Of a stretch of DNA of 15,757 bases, positions 7,586-13,746 are shown in pieces. The position numbers were made by a program, and so were the translations under genes. The stretch spans positions 1 through 15,757 of the forward strand of contig CAYTER010000047.1 of the NCBI GenBank assembly GCA_964436815.1. Reading direction: 5' to 3'. The DNA comes from UBA993 sp964436815 (lineage in GTDB: Bacteria > Bacillota > Dethiobacteria > DTU022). Within the stretch, counting starts at the first letter, position 1. Each line of letters opens with the position of its first letter. The notes below the pieces were generated by a model. That model made no database searches. It was not told where the DNA came from and worked only from the letters and a program-made list of their open reading frames with translations.

Positions 7586-7965
7586 ACAGGGTTTGGCTCA
7601 GTTTAAAGAACGCCTTTTACGGCCTTAAATACTGCTTTGCAACCCAACGTAATATGATTATCCATGCTGTAATCGGATTTATAGTGCTGGTTGCCGGTTT
7701 TTTGTTAAAAGTTTCAAAAGGTGAGCTGCTCTTTTTACTGGCAGCGGTGCTCCTTGTCCTGGTGGCTGAAGCTTTTAACACGGCGCTGGAGAAAACAATC
7801 GATCTTTATACCAGGGAGCGCAACCATCTGGCGCGGATTGCCAAGGATGTTGCAGCCGGGGCGGTATTGCTGACGGCTATGTTTGCCGTTATCGTCGGGC
7901 TGGTCATCTTCGGTCCGCCGCTCTGGCAGTTGGTTACCACTTATCTCCTATCAGCAAAACTCTAA
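7582..7965 (+). CDS. dgkA: DgkA-family lipid kinase (diacylglycerol/undecaprenol kinase)
   Basis: A 127 aa small membrane kinase with three hydrophobic helices (about 26-43, 48-64 and 94-112). The family signature is intact: AEAFNTALEKTIDL (62-75), carrying the catalytic glutamate region, and AKDVAAGAVLL (87-97). The N-terminal SLKNAFYGLKYCFATQRNMIIH (7-28) also matches the family. In Gram-positive bacteria this family phosphorylates undecaprenol, feeding the lipid carrier pool for cell-wall synthesis, rather than diacylglycerol; the sequence alone does not settle the substrate. The ATG lies in the ATGA shared with the ybeY stop, indicating coupled translation. A ribosome site (GAGG at 7569-7572) lies within ybeY. 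The ybeY-dgkA-cdd-era order is conserved in Firmicutes. Confidence 0.95.
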   Translation: MNRVWLSLKNAFYGLKYCFATQRNMIIHAVIGFIVLVAGFLLKVSKGELLFLLAAVLLVLVAEAFNTALEKTIDLYTRERNHLARIAKDVAAGAVLLTAMFAVIVGLVIFGPPLWQLVTTYLLSAKL

Positions 7966-7990
7966 ACAAAAATATTAGTGGGGTGTTCAA

Positions 7991-8824
7991 ATGAAAGATC
8001 AGACACTGCTCAGGGCGGCCCGGGCTGCCAGAACGAGGGCTTATGCCCCCTATTCGGGTTTTCTGGTCGGGGCAGCGCTGCTTACTGACGATAACCGGAT
8101 TGTCACCGGCGGTAATATTGAAAATGCCTCGTACGGGCTGACAGTCTGCGCCGAGCGGGTGGCCATTTGGAATGCAGTTCACTCCGGGCATCGTAAATTT
8201 TCCAAAATAGCTGTTGCCACCGATAGCAACCCCCCGGCCAGTCCCTGCGGAGCCTGCCGCCAGGTGCTATGGGAACTGGCCGGCAACATCGATGTGATCA
8301 TGGGTAATCTTTCCGGGGAGCAAATCAAGCTGCCGCTTTTAGAACTGCTGGCCAAACCTTTTGGAGCGGCAGATTGGGCGGCAAATCCGGTCAATGATCA
8401 ACTGCTGCAAAGCGAGGATCTCTGGCGCCTGCCGGTAACCGCTAACCCGATCGGTTATGTGGTTAGTGACTATCCCGAACCGCAGAAAATACCTGATCAG
8501 TACAAGGATCTGCTGTCAAAAGTCGTTGTTGACCCTGAATATGAGGAAGGGCTCTATCGCCTTGATGAGGAAAAAGAAGTGATCGTTATTTCCCACCTGC
8601 ATCAGGCTAAAGGCTATAAACTGAAAGAGAAGAGGAGCGGCCGCGGTAATGAAATGTACGGGGTTTTTGCCTGCCGGGCCCCGCTCCGCCCAAATGCCCT
8701 GGCTCATTCAACCGTGGAACTGGTGGCGATTGATAAAAATGTATTGACCGTCAGGGGACTTGATTTAATCAACGGCACCCCGGTCCTTGATCTGAAAACA
8801 GTTATCCCACGTAAAGACTCTTAA
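7991..8824 (+). CDS. cdd: Fusion: cytidine deaminase + TrmO/TsaA-like methyltransferase domain
   Basis: A 277 aa two-domain protein. Residues 1-130 are a standard homotetramer-type cytidine deaminase: APYSGFLVGAAL (19-30), GGNIENASYG (40-49), and zinc ligands Cys53 (with proton-shuttle Glu55 in CAE), Cys86 and Cys89 (PCGAC). This half deaminates (deoxy)cytidine for pyrimidine salvage. Residues about 152-273 match the TrmO/TsaA (UPF0066) fold: NPIGYVVSDY at its start, SHLHQAKGY, then FACRAPLRPNALAHSTVEL and VRGLDLINGTPVLDLK. TrmO uses S-adenosylmethionine to N6-methylate the t6A37 base of tRNA. The usual RSPxRPNPIGL loop is altered here (RAPLRPNALAH), so activity or substrate may differ. The reading frame is continuous and a single ATG (7991, GGGG at 7980-7983) serves both. 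Normal Cdd is about 130 aa and stops where this linker begins. Confidence 0.9.
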   Translation: MKDQTLLRAARAARTRAYAPYSGFLVGAALLTDDNRIVTGGNIENASYGLTVCAERVAIWNAVHSGHRKFSKIAVATDSNPPASPCGACRQVLWELAGNIDVIMGNLSGEQIKLPLLELLAKPFGAADWAANPVNDQLLQSEDLWRLPVTANPIGYVVSDYPEPQKIPDQYKDLLSKVVVDPEYEEGLYRLDEEKEVIVISHLHQAKGYKLKEKRSGRGNEMYGVFACRAPLRPNALAHSTVELVAIDKNVLTVRGLDLINGTPVLDLKTVIPRKDS

Positions 8825-8841
8825 CTCCCAAAGGAGACAAT

Positions 8842-9726
8842 ATGCACCGTTCCGGTTTCGTGGCCCTGATCGGCAGACCCAATGTCGGTAAATCAACCCT
8901 GCTGAATGCCCTGCTGGGGGAGAAAGTGGCGATTATTTCCGATCGACCGCAAACCACCAGGAACCAGATTCGCGCTGTCCTGACCAGGCCTGATGCGCAG
9001 ATCATCTTTATCGACACTCCCGGTCTGCATAAGCCAAAGCACCTGCTCGGTTCCGAAATGGTTAAGATGGCCAGATCCACCCTGCAGGAAGTCGACCTGG
9101 TAGCTTTTATTGTCGAAGCTAATGAACGCCCGGGGCAGGGAGATCGCTATATTGCCGAGCTGCTTAATGCTGCCGGTTGCCCGCTCTTTTTAGTGCTCAA
9201 CAAAAGTGATCTGGTTGCTCCCGCTGAGCTGGACCGGAACAGTGAGCTATACCAGGAACTTTGCCGGTTCAGGGCTTCGTTTGCCCTCTCAGCTTTAAAG
9301 AATGAAAACCTCGAACCTTTTTTGGAAGCAGCGATCAGGCTGATGCCGGAAGGCCCGCAATACTATCCGCCGGAAATGGTCACCGATCAACCGGAACGCT
9401 TTATCGTGGCCGAAATTATCCGTGAGAAAGTCATTTTAATGACCAGGCAGGAGATCCCCTTCTCGATCGCTGTTGTGGTTGAAGAGCTAAAGATGCGCGA
9501 AAACAAGGATATCCTCGATATCCGCGCTGAAATATTTGTTGAGCGCAAATCGCAGGTTGGCATCATTGTCGGCAAAGGCGGATCACTTTTAAAGGAAATT
9601 GGCATAAAAGCCAGGCATGAACTAGAGGGTTTATTCGGGGAGCAGGTTTTTCTTGATCTGCGGGTCAAGGTCAAGCGCGACTGGCGCAACCGGGAAGAAG
9701 AACTGCGCCGCCTCGGTTACCGCTAA
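8842..9726 (+). CDS. era: GTPase Era
   Basis: A 294 aa GTPase that binds the 3' end of 16S rRNA and assists 30S subunit maturation. The G-domain motifs are all visible: G1 GRPNVGKS (11-18), G2 region PQTTRNQ (36-42), G3 DTPG (58-61), G4 NKSD (120-123) and G5 SAL (150-152). The C-terminal KH domain (about 200-285) carries the RNA-binding GKGG loop (244-247) after IIV. Length is typical (about 300 aa). The ATG at 8842 has AAGGAGA at 8830-8836 as ribosome site. It follows cdd by 17 bases, and its nearness to ybeY and phoH matches their shared role in ribosome biogenesis. A 104-base gap with a palindromic repeat separates it from recO. Confidence 0.97.
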   Translation: MHRSGFVALIGRPNVGKSTLLNALLGEKVAIISDRPQTTRNQIRAVLTRPDAQIIFIDTPGLHKPKHLLGSEMVKMARSTLQEVDLVAFIVEANERPGQGDRYIAELLNAAGCPLFLVLNKSDLVAPAELDRNSELYQELCRFRASFALSALKNENLEPFLEAAIRLMPEGPQYYPPEMVTDQPERFIVAEIIREKVILMTRQEIPFSIAVVVEELKMRENKDILDIRAEIFVERKSQVGIIVGKGGSLLKEIGIKARHELEGLFGEQVFLDLRVKVKRDWRNREEELRRLGYR

Positions 9727-9787
9727 AAACTCCCTCCTTATGGGAATAAGGGTTGTTGCAACCGGCTGCTGGCCAGGGGCGATATAA

Positions 9788-9825
9788 CTCCCTCTCCCCT
9801 TGAGGGAGAGGGTTGGGGTGAGGGG
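9788..9825. repeat. Dispersed GC-rich palindromic intergenic repeat
   Basis: Arms CCCTCTCCC (9790-9798) and GGGAGAGGG (9804-9812) pair perfectly over 9 bases around a CTTGA loop, followed by TTGGGGTGAGGGG. I recognise this as a repeat family that recurs between genes in very diverse bacteria; its translated shadows read like PHPNPLPQGERE and SPQPSPSRGEG, both present on the minus strand here. It lies in the era-recO gap, within an otherwise tight operon, and its G-rich right end (9814-9825) is the only ribosome-site-like sequence ahead of recO. No second copy was seen in this window. Smaller inverted repeats (CCTTAT/ATAAGG at about 9735-9750 and GGTTG/CAACC at about 9749-9762) precede it. Confidence 0.7.
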
Positions 9826-9830
9826 TAGAA

Positions 9831-10559
9831 ATGACCGAAAGATCTTTTAAAGCCAAAGGGCTGGTCCTGCGCACCCGCAATCTCGGTGAGGCCGACCGCC
9901 TGGTAACCCTGCTCACCTTTGAAGAAGGTAAGTTTGAAGCCCTTGCCAAGGGCGCCCGTAAAACTAAGAGCAAACTGGCTGCCGGCATCGATCTCTTTAC
10001 TTATGGCAACTATAATTTCCACCGGGGTAAAACCTGGCCGATTATAACCGGGCAGGACCCGATTGAGCGCTTCAACCGATTTCGCGAAGATCCCGATCTC
10101 TATCCTTATGGTCTTTATCTTAATGAACTGACCGATAAGCTGATCAGCGGTTGTGAAAACTGCATTGAAATATGCAGTTTGCTGCTCGAAGGGTGGAGAA
10201 CCCTGGAGGAAGGCACAGACGCTAATCTGCTCTGCCGGGCTTATGAACTGAAACTGGCCGATGCTGCCGGTTACCATCCGCACTTGCATTGTTGTGTCAG
10301 CTGCGGTTCAACCGGACCGACTTCATTCAGCCCTCGTCAGGGCGGGCTGCTCTGCAGCAGCTGCAGCGGAAATGATGTCATAAAAATTTCTCCCGGCACC
10401 CTGGCTCTGACCCATCGCCTGATTCAGTCTTCGCTCAGGCAGGTTAACCTATTGCGCCTTTCTCCCGGCCAGCTGAAAGAGCTGTCAACCATCAATGCTG
10501 CTTTCTATGCCCATCATATTGATTTAGGTGAAATCAAATCCCGCAAAATGCTGCCGTAG
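9831..10559 (+). CDS. recO: DNA repair protein RecO
   Basis: A 242 aa recombination mediator that, with RecR, loads RecA onto SSB-coated single-stranded DNA in the RecF pathway. The N-terminal OB-fold is recognisable from KAKGLVLRTRNLGEADRLVTL (7-27) and AKGARKTKSKLAAGI (39-53). A helical domain follows, with the zinc-binding C4 site in the middle: Cys155-x2-Cys158 and Cys175-x2-Cys178. Length matches the family (about 240-255 aa). The ATG at 9831 is preceded by the G-rich GGGGTGAGGGG (9815-9825), contributed by the palindromic repeat. It is the last member of the conserved block; glyQ/glyS, which often follow recO in Firmicutes, are not next here. Confidence 0.95.
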   Translation: MTERSFKAKGLVLRTRNLGEADRLVTLLTFEEGKFEALAKGARKTKSKLAAGIDLFTYGNYNFHRGKTWPIITGQDPIERFNRFREDPDLYPYGLYLNELTDKLISGCENCIEICSLLLEGWRTLEEGTDANLLCRAYELKLADAAGYHPHLHCCVSCGSTGPTSFSPRQGGLLCSSCSGNDVIKISPGTLALTHRLIQSSLRQVNLLRLSPGQLKELSTINAAFYAHHIDLGEIKSRKMLP

Positions 10560-10625
10560 TAGAAAACTGACCGATTCAGCCTAATTTATTATTTATTAAG
10601 TTCTTTATCCACTTTCTCAAATAGT

Positions 10626-10634
10626 TGCTATAAT
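10626..10634 (+). promoter_or_regulatory. Extended -10 promoter for the flavodoxin gene
   Basis: TGCTATAAT is a perfect extended -10 element (TG-N-TATAAT). No good -35 box sits 17 bases upstream (TATCCA), which is tolerated by promoters with an extended -10. The start of transcription would be near 10641, about 40 bases before the flavodoxin ATG. The region from 10575 to 10625 is AT-rich compared with the flanking genes. Together this suggests that a new transcription unit starts after recO, although no terminator is evident between them. Confidence 0.6.
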
Positions 10635-10681
10635 GAAGATGGGTTTTATCAACCGTAGTTGTAACCATTGGAGGTTGGCTT

Positions 10682-11155
10682 ATGAACATCGGTATGGTTA
10701 TCTATTCGCAATCAGGCAATACTTTGAGTGTTGCCGAAAAGATTAAAAGCAAGCTGATGGAAGACGGACATGCTGTAACGCTAGAACAGATCGGGATCAG
10801 CGGTGATAAACCGGCTCAGCCCGGAAAATTTAAGCTGACAGAGATTCCCGCCGTTGAAGGCTACGAAGCCCTGATTATCGGCTCTCCGGTGCAGGCTTTT
10901 TCCCTTAACCCGGTAATGAAAGCATACCTGGCTGAATTGCCGGATCTAAAAAATAAAAAGGTAGCCCTCTTTGTTACCAAACAGCTGCCGGCTCTCTGGC
11001 TGGGTGGAACCGGTTCGATCAAGATTATGAAACAGGAATGCGAAGAAAGGGGCGCTAAAGTTGTCGGTTCCGATATTGTGCCCTGGGCTGATTCAAAACG
11101 TGAAGAGGCTACCAGGCAGTGTGTCGCCAATATGGCAAAGTATTTTGCAGGCTGA
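10682..11155 (+). CDS. Flavodoxin-family protein
   Basis: A 157 aa soluble flavodoxin-like protein, expected to bind FMN and carry electrons or act as a small flavin reductase. The FMN phosphate loop is SQSGNT (9-14) after the first strand (MNIGMVIY). A second flavin loop is GSPVQAF (67-73). The strand NKKVALFVTK (91-100) and the later GGTGSIKIMKQECEERGAKVVG (108-129) complete the alternating alpha/beta pattern. Length is typical of short-chain flavodoxin-fold proteins (about 140-170 aa). The ATG has GGAGG at 10671-10675. It is probably driven by the extended -10 promoter upstream. A specific partner cannot be named. It is not part of the conserved yqeY-recO block and may be co-transcribed with the small membrane protein that follows. 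Confidence 0.85.
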   Translation: MNIGMVIYSQSGNTLSVAEKIKSKLMEDGHAVTLEQIGISGDKPAQPGKFKLTEIPAVEGYEALIIGSPVQAFSLNPVMKAYLAELPDLKNKKVALFVTKQLPALWLGGTGSIKIMKQECEERGAKVVGSDIVPWADSKREEATRQCVANMAKYFAG

Positions 11156-11206
11156 GTTATCGAGCCTTTGTATAATCAGCACTTATTTTTTTGACAGGGG
11201 GTAATA

Positions 11207-11383
11207 ATGATGGCTAAGGATTCGCACAGCGGCAGTGCAGTTTACGGGCTTGGTTTCATCGGAGCGGCGATCTATTTTATCAGCCAGGCAACTACATTTT
11301 GGATGGGAGTGCTCGGTTTCCTGAAAGCGTTGGTCTGGCCGGCTTTTCTGGTCTATGAAGCGCTGAAAGCAATGGGAGCCTAA
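11207..11383 (+). CDS. Small membrane protein of unknown function
   Basis: A 58 aa protein with two hydrophobic segments, about 11-27 (AVYGLGFIGAAIYFISQ) and 33-50 (MGVLGFLKALVWPAFLVY), separated by ATTFW. The pattern YGLGFIGAAIYFI...FWMGVLGFLKALVWPAFLVYE resembles a family of short two-helix membrane proteins that I recall in many Gram-positive and other bacteria, with no known function. There are two tandem start codons (ATGATG, 11207 and 11210); GGGGG at 11197-11201 suits either, with spacing of 5 or 8 bases. It lies 51 bases after the flavodoxin gene and is followed by a hairpin. Too short for routine ORF thresholds, but the clear ribosome site and well-formed hydrophobic pattern make it a believable gene. 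Confidence 0.7.
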   Translation: MMAKDSHSGSAVYGLGFIGAAIYFISQATTFWMGVLGFLKALVWPAFLVYEALKAMGA

Positions 11384-11386
11384 TCC

Positions 11387-11415
11387 TTAGCCAGGTATCA
11401 GCTTAACCTGGTTAA
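11387..11415 (+). other. Hairpin downstream of the small membrane protein gene
   Basis: TTAGCCAGGT (11387-11396) and ACCTGGTTAA (11406-11415) pair over 10 bases with one G-T wobble around a 9-base loop. It starts 3 bases after the stop codon, so it may end or stabilise the upstream transcript. There is no U-run after it, so it is not a standard rho-independent terminator. Confidence 0.4.
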
Positions 11416-11417
11416 TA

Positions 11418-11537
11418 ATGAATTTAATGACAAGAGTGATTGCCATGGCCAGACAAAATTGGCGCAAAGCGCTGATCCTTGTTTCATTTATCTTTTTCCC
11501 GCAATACAGTTTTTCAAAAGGCTCTCATCGAGATTAG
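11418..11537 (+). pseudogene. Short ORF, possible remnant of a 4Fe-4S membrane protein
   Basis: An open frame of 39 codons beginning MNLMTRVIAMARQNWRKALI and ending after SFSKGSHRD. The first 30 residues (basic start, then ALILVSFIFFP) resemble the N-terminus of clostridial polyferredoxin-like membrane proteins as I recall them, where RKALI...SFLLFP leads into YYFSPYLI and the iron-sulphur domain. Here the similarity ends at the FFP and the frame stops soon after, with nothing recognisable in the next 150 bases. The hairpin at 11387-11415 lies just upstream and there is no good ribosome site. It may be a decayed or truncated gene, or chance. Low confidence. Confidence 0.3.
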
Positions 11538-11600
11538 TTGAAAGAGAATCATTAACTTATAGGTAACTAGAATTAACACTAAAATGTATTTAAAAAAAGG

Positions 11601-11629
11601 TTGCAAATTATTATTATGTAGCGTAGGAT
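11601..11629 (+). promoter_or_regulatory. Promoter of the potassium-uptake operon
   Basis: TTGCAA (11601-11606) and TAGGAT (11624-11629) are separated by exactly 17 bases, and each matches four of six consensus positions of a sigma-A promoter. The stretch immediately upstream (about 11548-11598) is very AT-rich with an A-run at 11592-11598, as in UP elements. Transcription would start near 11636, at the foot of the leader hairpin and about 55 bases before the TTG start of the TrkH/KtrB gene. Confidence 0.5.
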
Positions 11630-11634
11630 AAGAC

Positions 11635-11674
11635 ACATAACAGAAGGCTCTGTCAGCAGAGCCTTATCTTATGT
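11635..11674 (+). promoter_or_regulatory. Leader hairpin before the TrkH/KtrB gene
   Basis: A strong inner stem AAGGCTCTG/CAGAGCCTT (11644-11652 with 11657-11665, 9 perfect pairs, TCAG loop) is extended by an outer stem ACATAA/TTATGT (11635-11640 with 11669-11674) across a symmetric 3-base internal loop. TTT and the GGAG ribosome site (11678-11681) follow at once. If the promoter at 11601-11629 is right, the mRNA begins with this hairpin. It could be an attenuator, an mRNA-stabilising 5' stem, or the terminator of an upstream transcript. It does not show the conserved sequence of the ydaO c-di-AMP riboswitch. Confidence 0.6.
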
Positions 11675-11691
11675 TTTGGAGATGAACTATC

Positions 11692-13026
11692 TTGGCAGGC
11701 AGGCCAAAACCTCTAAATCCGGCCCGGGTGATGGCCCTGGGGTTTATGGGTTTTATTTTAAGCGGTTCTTTACTGCTCACGTTACCCCCAATGACAGTAG
11801 GCAATGAAATTGCTTATATCGATGCCTTGTATACAGCGGCCTCGGCGGTTTGTGTTACCGGTCTGGTGGTGGTCGATACCGGTACTTTTTATACCCCTCT
11901 TGGCCAGGCAGTAATCATGATTTTGATTTTCTGCGGTTCGCTCGGTTTTATGACCATGGCTACCCTGATTTTTGTTTTCCTGGGCCGAAAAATATCTTTA
12001 CGGGATCGCCTGCTGGTTAAAGAAGCACTGAACCAGGATTCGGTAGCTGGACTGGTTAGACTTGTCCTGACCGTAGTCAAGATGGCAGTTGCTTTCATCC
12101 TGCTGGGCACGATCACTATGTGCTTTCGCTTTATCCCTCAGCTTGGTTTTGGTCGTGGTCTGTTCGTTGCCCTCTTTCACTCCATATCAGCTTTTGGCAA
12201 TGCCGGTTTTGATCTCATGGGTGACTTTAACAGCCTGTCACTTTTTCCTACTGACTACCTGGTAAACGGAACAATTATGGCCCTCTTCATCATCGGCGGG
12301 CTCGGATTTACTGTCATCCTTGAGCTGGCGCGTCATTTCAGGCATCATGAAAGAATATCGCTGCACAGTCACCTGGTTTTAATCATTACTGCGGTTCTGT
12401 TGGTCAGTGGTACTATTATTATTTTAATATTAGAACATAACAACCCGAATACCATGGGTTCTCTCTCAACTGGCGGCAAAATCTTTACCGCTCTTTTTAC
12501 GGCAGCTACTCCCCGTACCGCCGGTTTTAATGTTTTAAATACAGCAACACTCACTTATCCTACGGTGCTGATTCTCATGGCTTTTATGTTTATCGGGGCT
12601 TCTCCGACCTCCACCGGCGGCGGGGTTAAAACAACTACCTTTGGCATCGTATTTTTCACTTTTGTCAATATGATTCGTGGCCGTCAGGAACCGGTGGTTT
12701 TCTCCCGGGTGTTTTCATTGAACCAGATCATGAAAGCTGTATCGATCATGAGCGCAGCGGTCGGTCTGATTTTTATAGCTACCTTTATCATGGCTATTTT
12801 TGAAGATCATGAATTCAGCGCCTTACTGTTTGAGGCTTTCTCCGCTTTTGGCACTGTCGGTTTAAGTCGGGGCATTACCCCTGATCTTACCAACCCCAGT
12901 AAAGTTGCCCTCATTCTAACCATGTTCGGTGGCCGGATTGGCCCCCTGACCTTGTTACTCGCCCTGGCTAAGCGCAAACAGGTTGATGTTTTACATTATC
13001 CTGAAGAACAAATCCTAATCGGTTAA
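11692..13026 (+). CDS. ktrB: TrkH/KtrB-family potassium channel subunit
   Basis: A 444 aa membrane protein of the TrkH/KtrB superfamily, the ion-conducting subunit of K+ uptake systems. The four P-loop selectivity-filter segments are visible, each with its glycine: AVCVTGLV (52-59), AFGNAGFD (167-174), TPRTAGFN (273-280) and AFGTVGLS (385-392). The intramembrane loop of the third repeat, ASPTSTGGGVKTTT (303-316), is also clear. Its length (KtrB about 445-455 aa, TrkH about 480) and single-RCK neighbour point to a Ktr type. The start is TTG 11692, with GGAG 11 bases upstream; an ATG at 11682 is in another frame. The regulator genes follow directly. Channel opening is expected to depend on the RCK ring binding ATP or other nucleotides. 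Confidence 0.93.
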   Translation: MAGRPKPLNPARVMALGFMGFILSGSLLLTLPPMTVGNEIAYIDALYTAASAVCVTGLVVVDTGTFYTPLGQAVIMILIFCGSLGFMTMATLIFVFLGRKISLRDRLLVKEALNQDSVAGLVRLVLTVVKMAVAFILLGTITMCFRFIPQLGFGRGLFVALFHSISAFGNAGFDLMGDFNSLSLFPTDYLVNGTIMALFIIGGLGFTVILELARHFRHHERISLHSHLVLIITAVLLVSGTIIILILEHNNPNTMGSLSTGGKIFTALFTAATPRTAGFNVLNTATLTYPTVLILMAFMFIGASPTSTGGGVKTTTFGIVFFTFVNMIRGRQEPVVFSRVFSLNQIMKAVSIMSAAVGLIFIATFIMAIFEDHEFSALLFEAFSAFGTVGLSRGITPDLTNPSKVALILTMFGGRIGPLTLLLALAKRKQVDVLHYPEEQILIG

Positions 13027-13058
13027 TCAAATATTTTTAGTCTTTGGAGGTCTTGGTG

Positions 13059-13715
13059 TTGAAGAAATCGTTTTTAGTGATCGGGGCAGGCCGCTTCGGA
13101 AAAAGTGTAGCCCGAACCCTGTACAGCGAAGGTCACGATGTAATGGTCATCGATAAAGATGAAGCCCTGGTTCAGCAGATCAGCGCGGAAGTAACCGATG
13201 CTGCTTCTGCAGATATTACGTCGGAAAGTTGTGTTAAAGCGCTTGGCGTGAGGGATTTTGACGCTGTTGTACTGGCCATCGGTTTCGATGTGCAGGCCAG
13301 TATTATGGCTGCGATCCTTTTAATTGAAAAAGAGGCAAAGTATATTGTAGCCAAGGCTCAGACTGATCTACACGGTAAAGTGCTTGAAAAAATCGGTGTT
13401 AACCGGGTAATCTATCCTGAGCGCGATATGGGTTACAAAATTGCCCGCAGCCTGATTGCCCCGACAATTATCGATATGATCGAGCTCTCTGACGATTACA
13501 GTGTGGTGGAAGTCCAGGCGCCGGCTGAAATGGTCGGCAAAACCATGCTGGCTCTCAACCTGCGGGCGCGTTACGGGATCAGTGTTATCGCCCTGCGGCG
13601 AAATAATGGCGGTTCCACAAATATTTCACCGGTAGCGGATGATGTGGTGGAAGCCGGTGATATCATTGTTGCCATCGGTGAAAATAAGAGTTTGCAGAAG
13701 CTTGAGTGGGTTTAA
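13059..13715 (+). CDS. ktrA: KtrA-type regulatory subunit (single RCK)
   Basis: A 218 aa cytosolic regulator. An RCK_N Rossmann domain (1-135) carries GAGRFG (9-14) and the acidic ribose-binding IDKDE (31-35); an RCK_C domain (about 137-218, including VQAPAEMVGKTMLALNLRARYG) follows. Such proteins form an octameric ring under KtrB and gate it on binding ATP/ADP; RCK_C domains of Firmicutes KtrA also bind c-di-AMP, which closes the channel. I take TTG 13059 as start: it sits 8 bases after GGAGG (13046-13050) and gives the family N-terminus MKKSFLVIGAGRFG. Upstream TTG 13044 and 13053 overlap or crowd that site; GTG 13056 is the alternative. Length matches KtrA (about 220 aa). It follows the channel gene by 32 bases. 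Confidence 0.92.
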   Translation: MKKSFLVIGAGRFGKSVARTLYSEGHDVMVIDKDEALVQQISAEVTDAASADITSESCVKALGVRDFDAVVLAIGFDVQASIMAAILLIEKEAKYIVAKAQTDLHGKVLEKIGVNRVIYPERDMGYKIARSLIAPTIIDMIELSDDYSVVEVQAPAEMVGKTMLALNLRARYGISVIALRRNNGGSTNISPVADDVVEAGDIIVAIGENKSLQKLEWV

Positions 13716-13746
13716 AATATAACAGTATCTAAAGGGTGGCGAAAAG

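Noticed and set aside
9671..10289. Minus-strand open frames across the era-recO gap encoding PHPNPLPQGERE- and SPQPSPSRGEG-like peptides
   Set aside because: These are shadows of recO plus the palindromic repeat; such peptides are typical artefacts of that repeat.
11149..11168. AGGCT/AGCCT inverted repeat at the end of the flavodoxin gene as a terminator
   Set aside because: Only 5 pairs with a 9-base loop, and the T-run is about 15 bases away.
11171..11176. TATAAT upstream of the small membrane protein as a promoter
   Set aside because: No acceptable -35 at 16-18 bases and no extended -10 spacing (TG directly abuts the box); too weak to list as a feature.
11191..11196. Perfect TTGACA as a -35 box
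   Set aside because: No -10 element lies 16-18 bases downstream; that position is already inside the small membrane protein gene.
11601..11691. ydaO-type c-di-AMP riboswitch before the K+ channel gene
   Set aside because: The leader is too short (about 55 bases) and lacks the conserved ydaO core sequences; only a simple hairpin is present.
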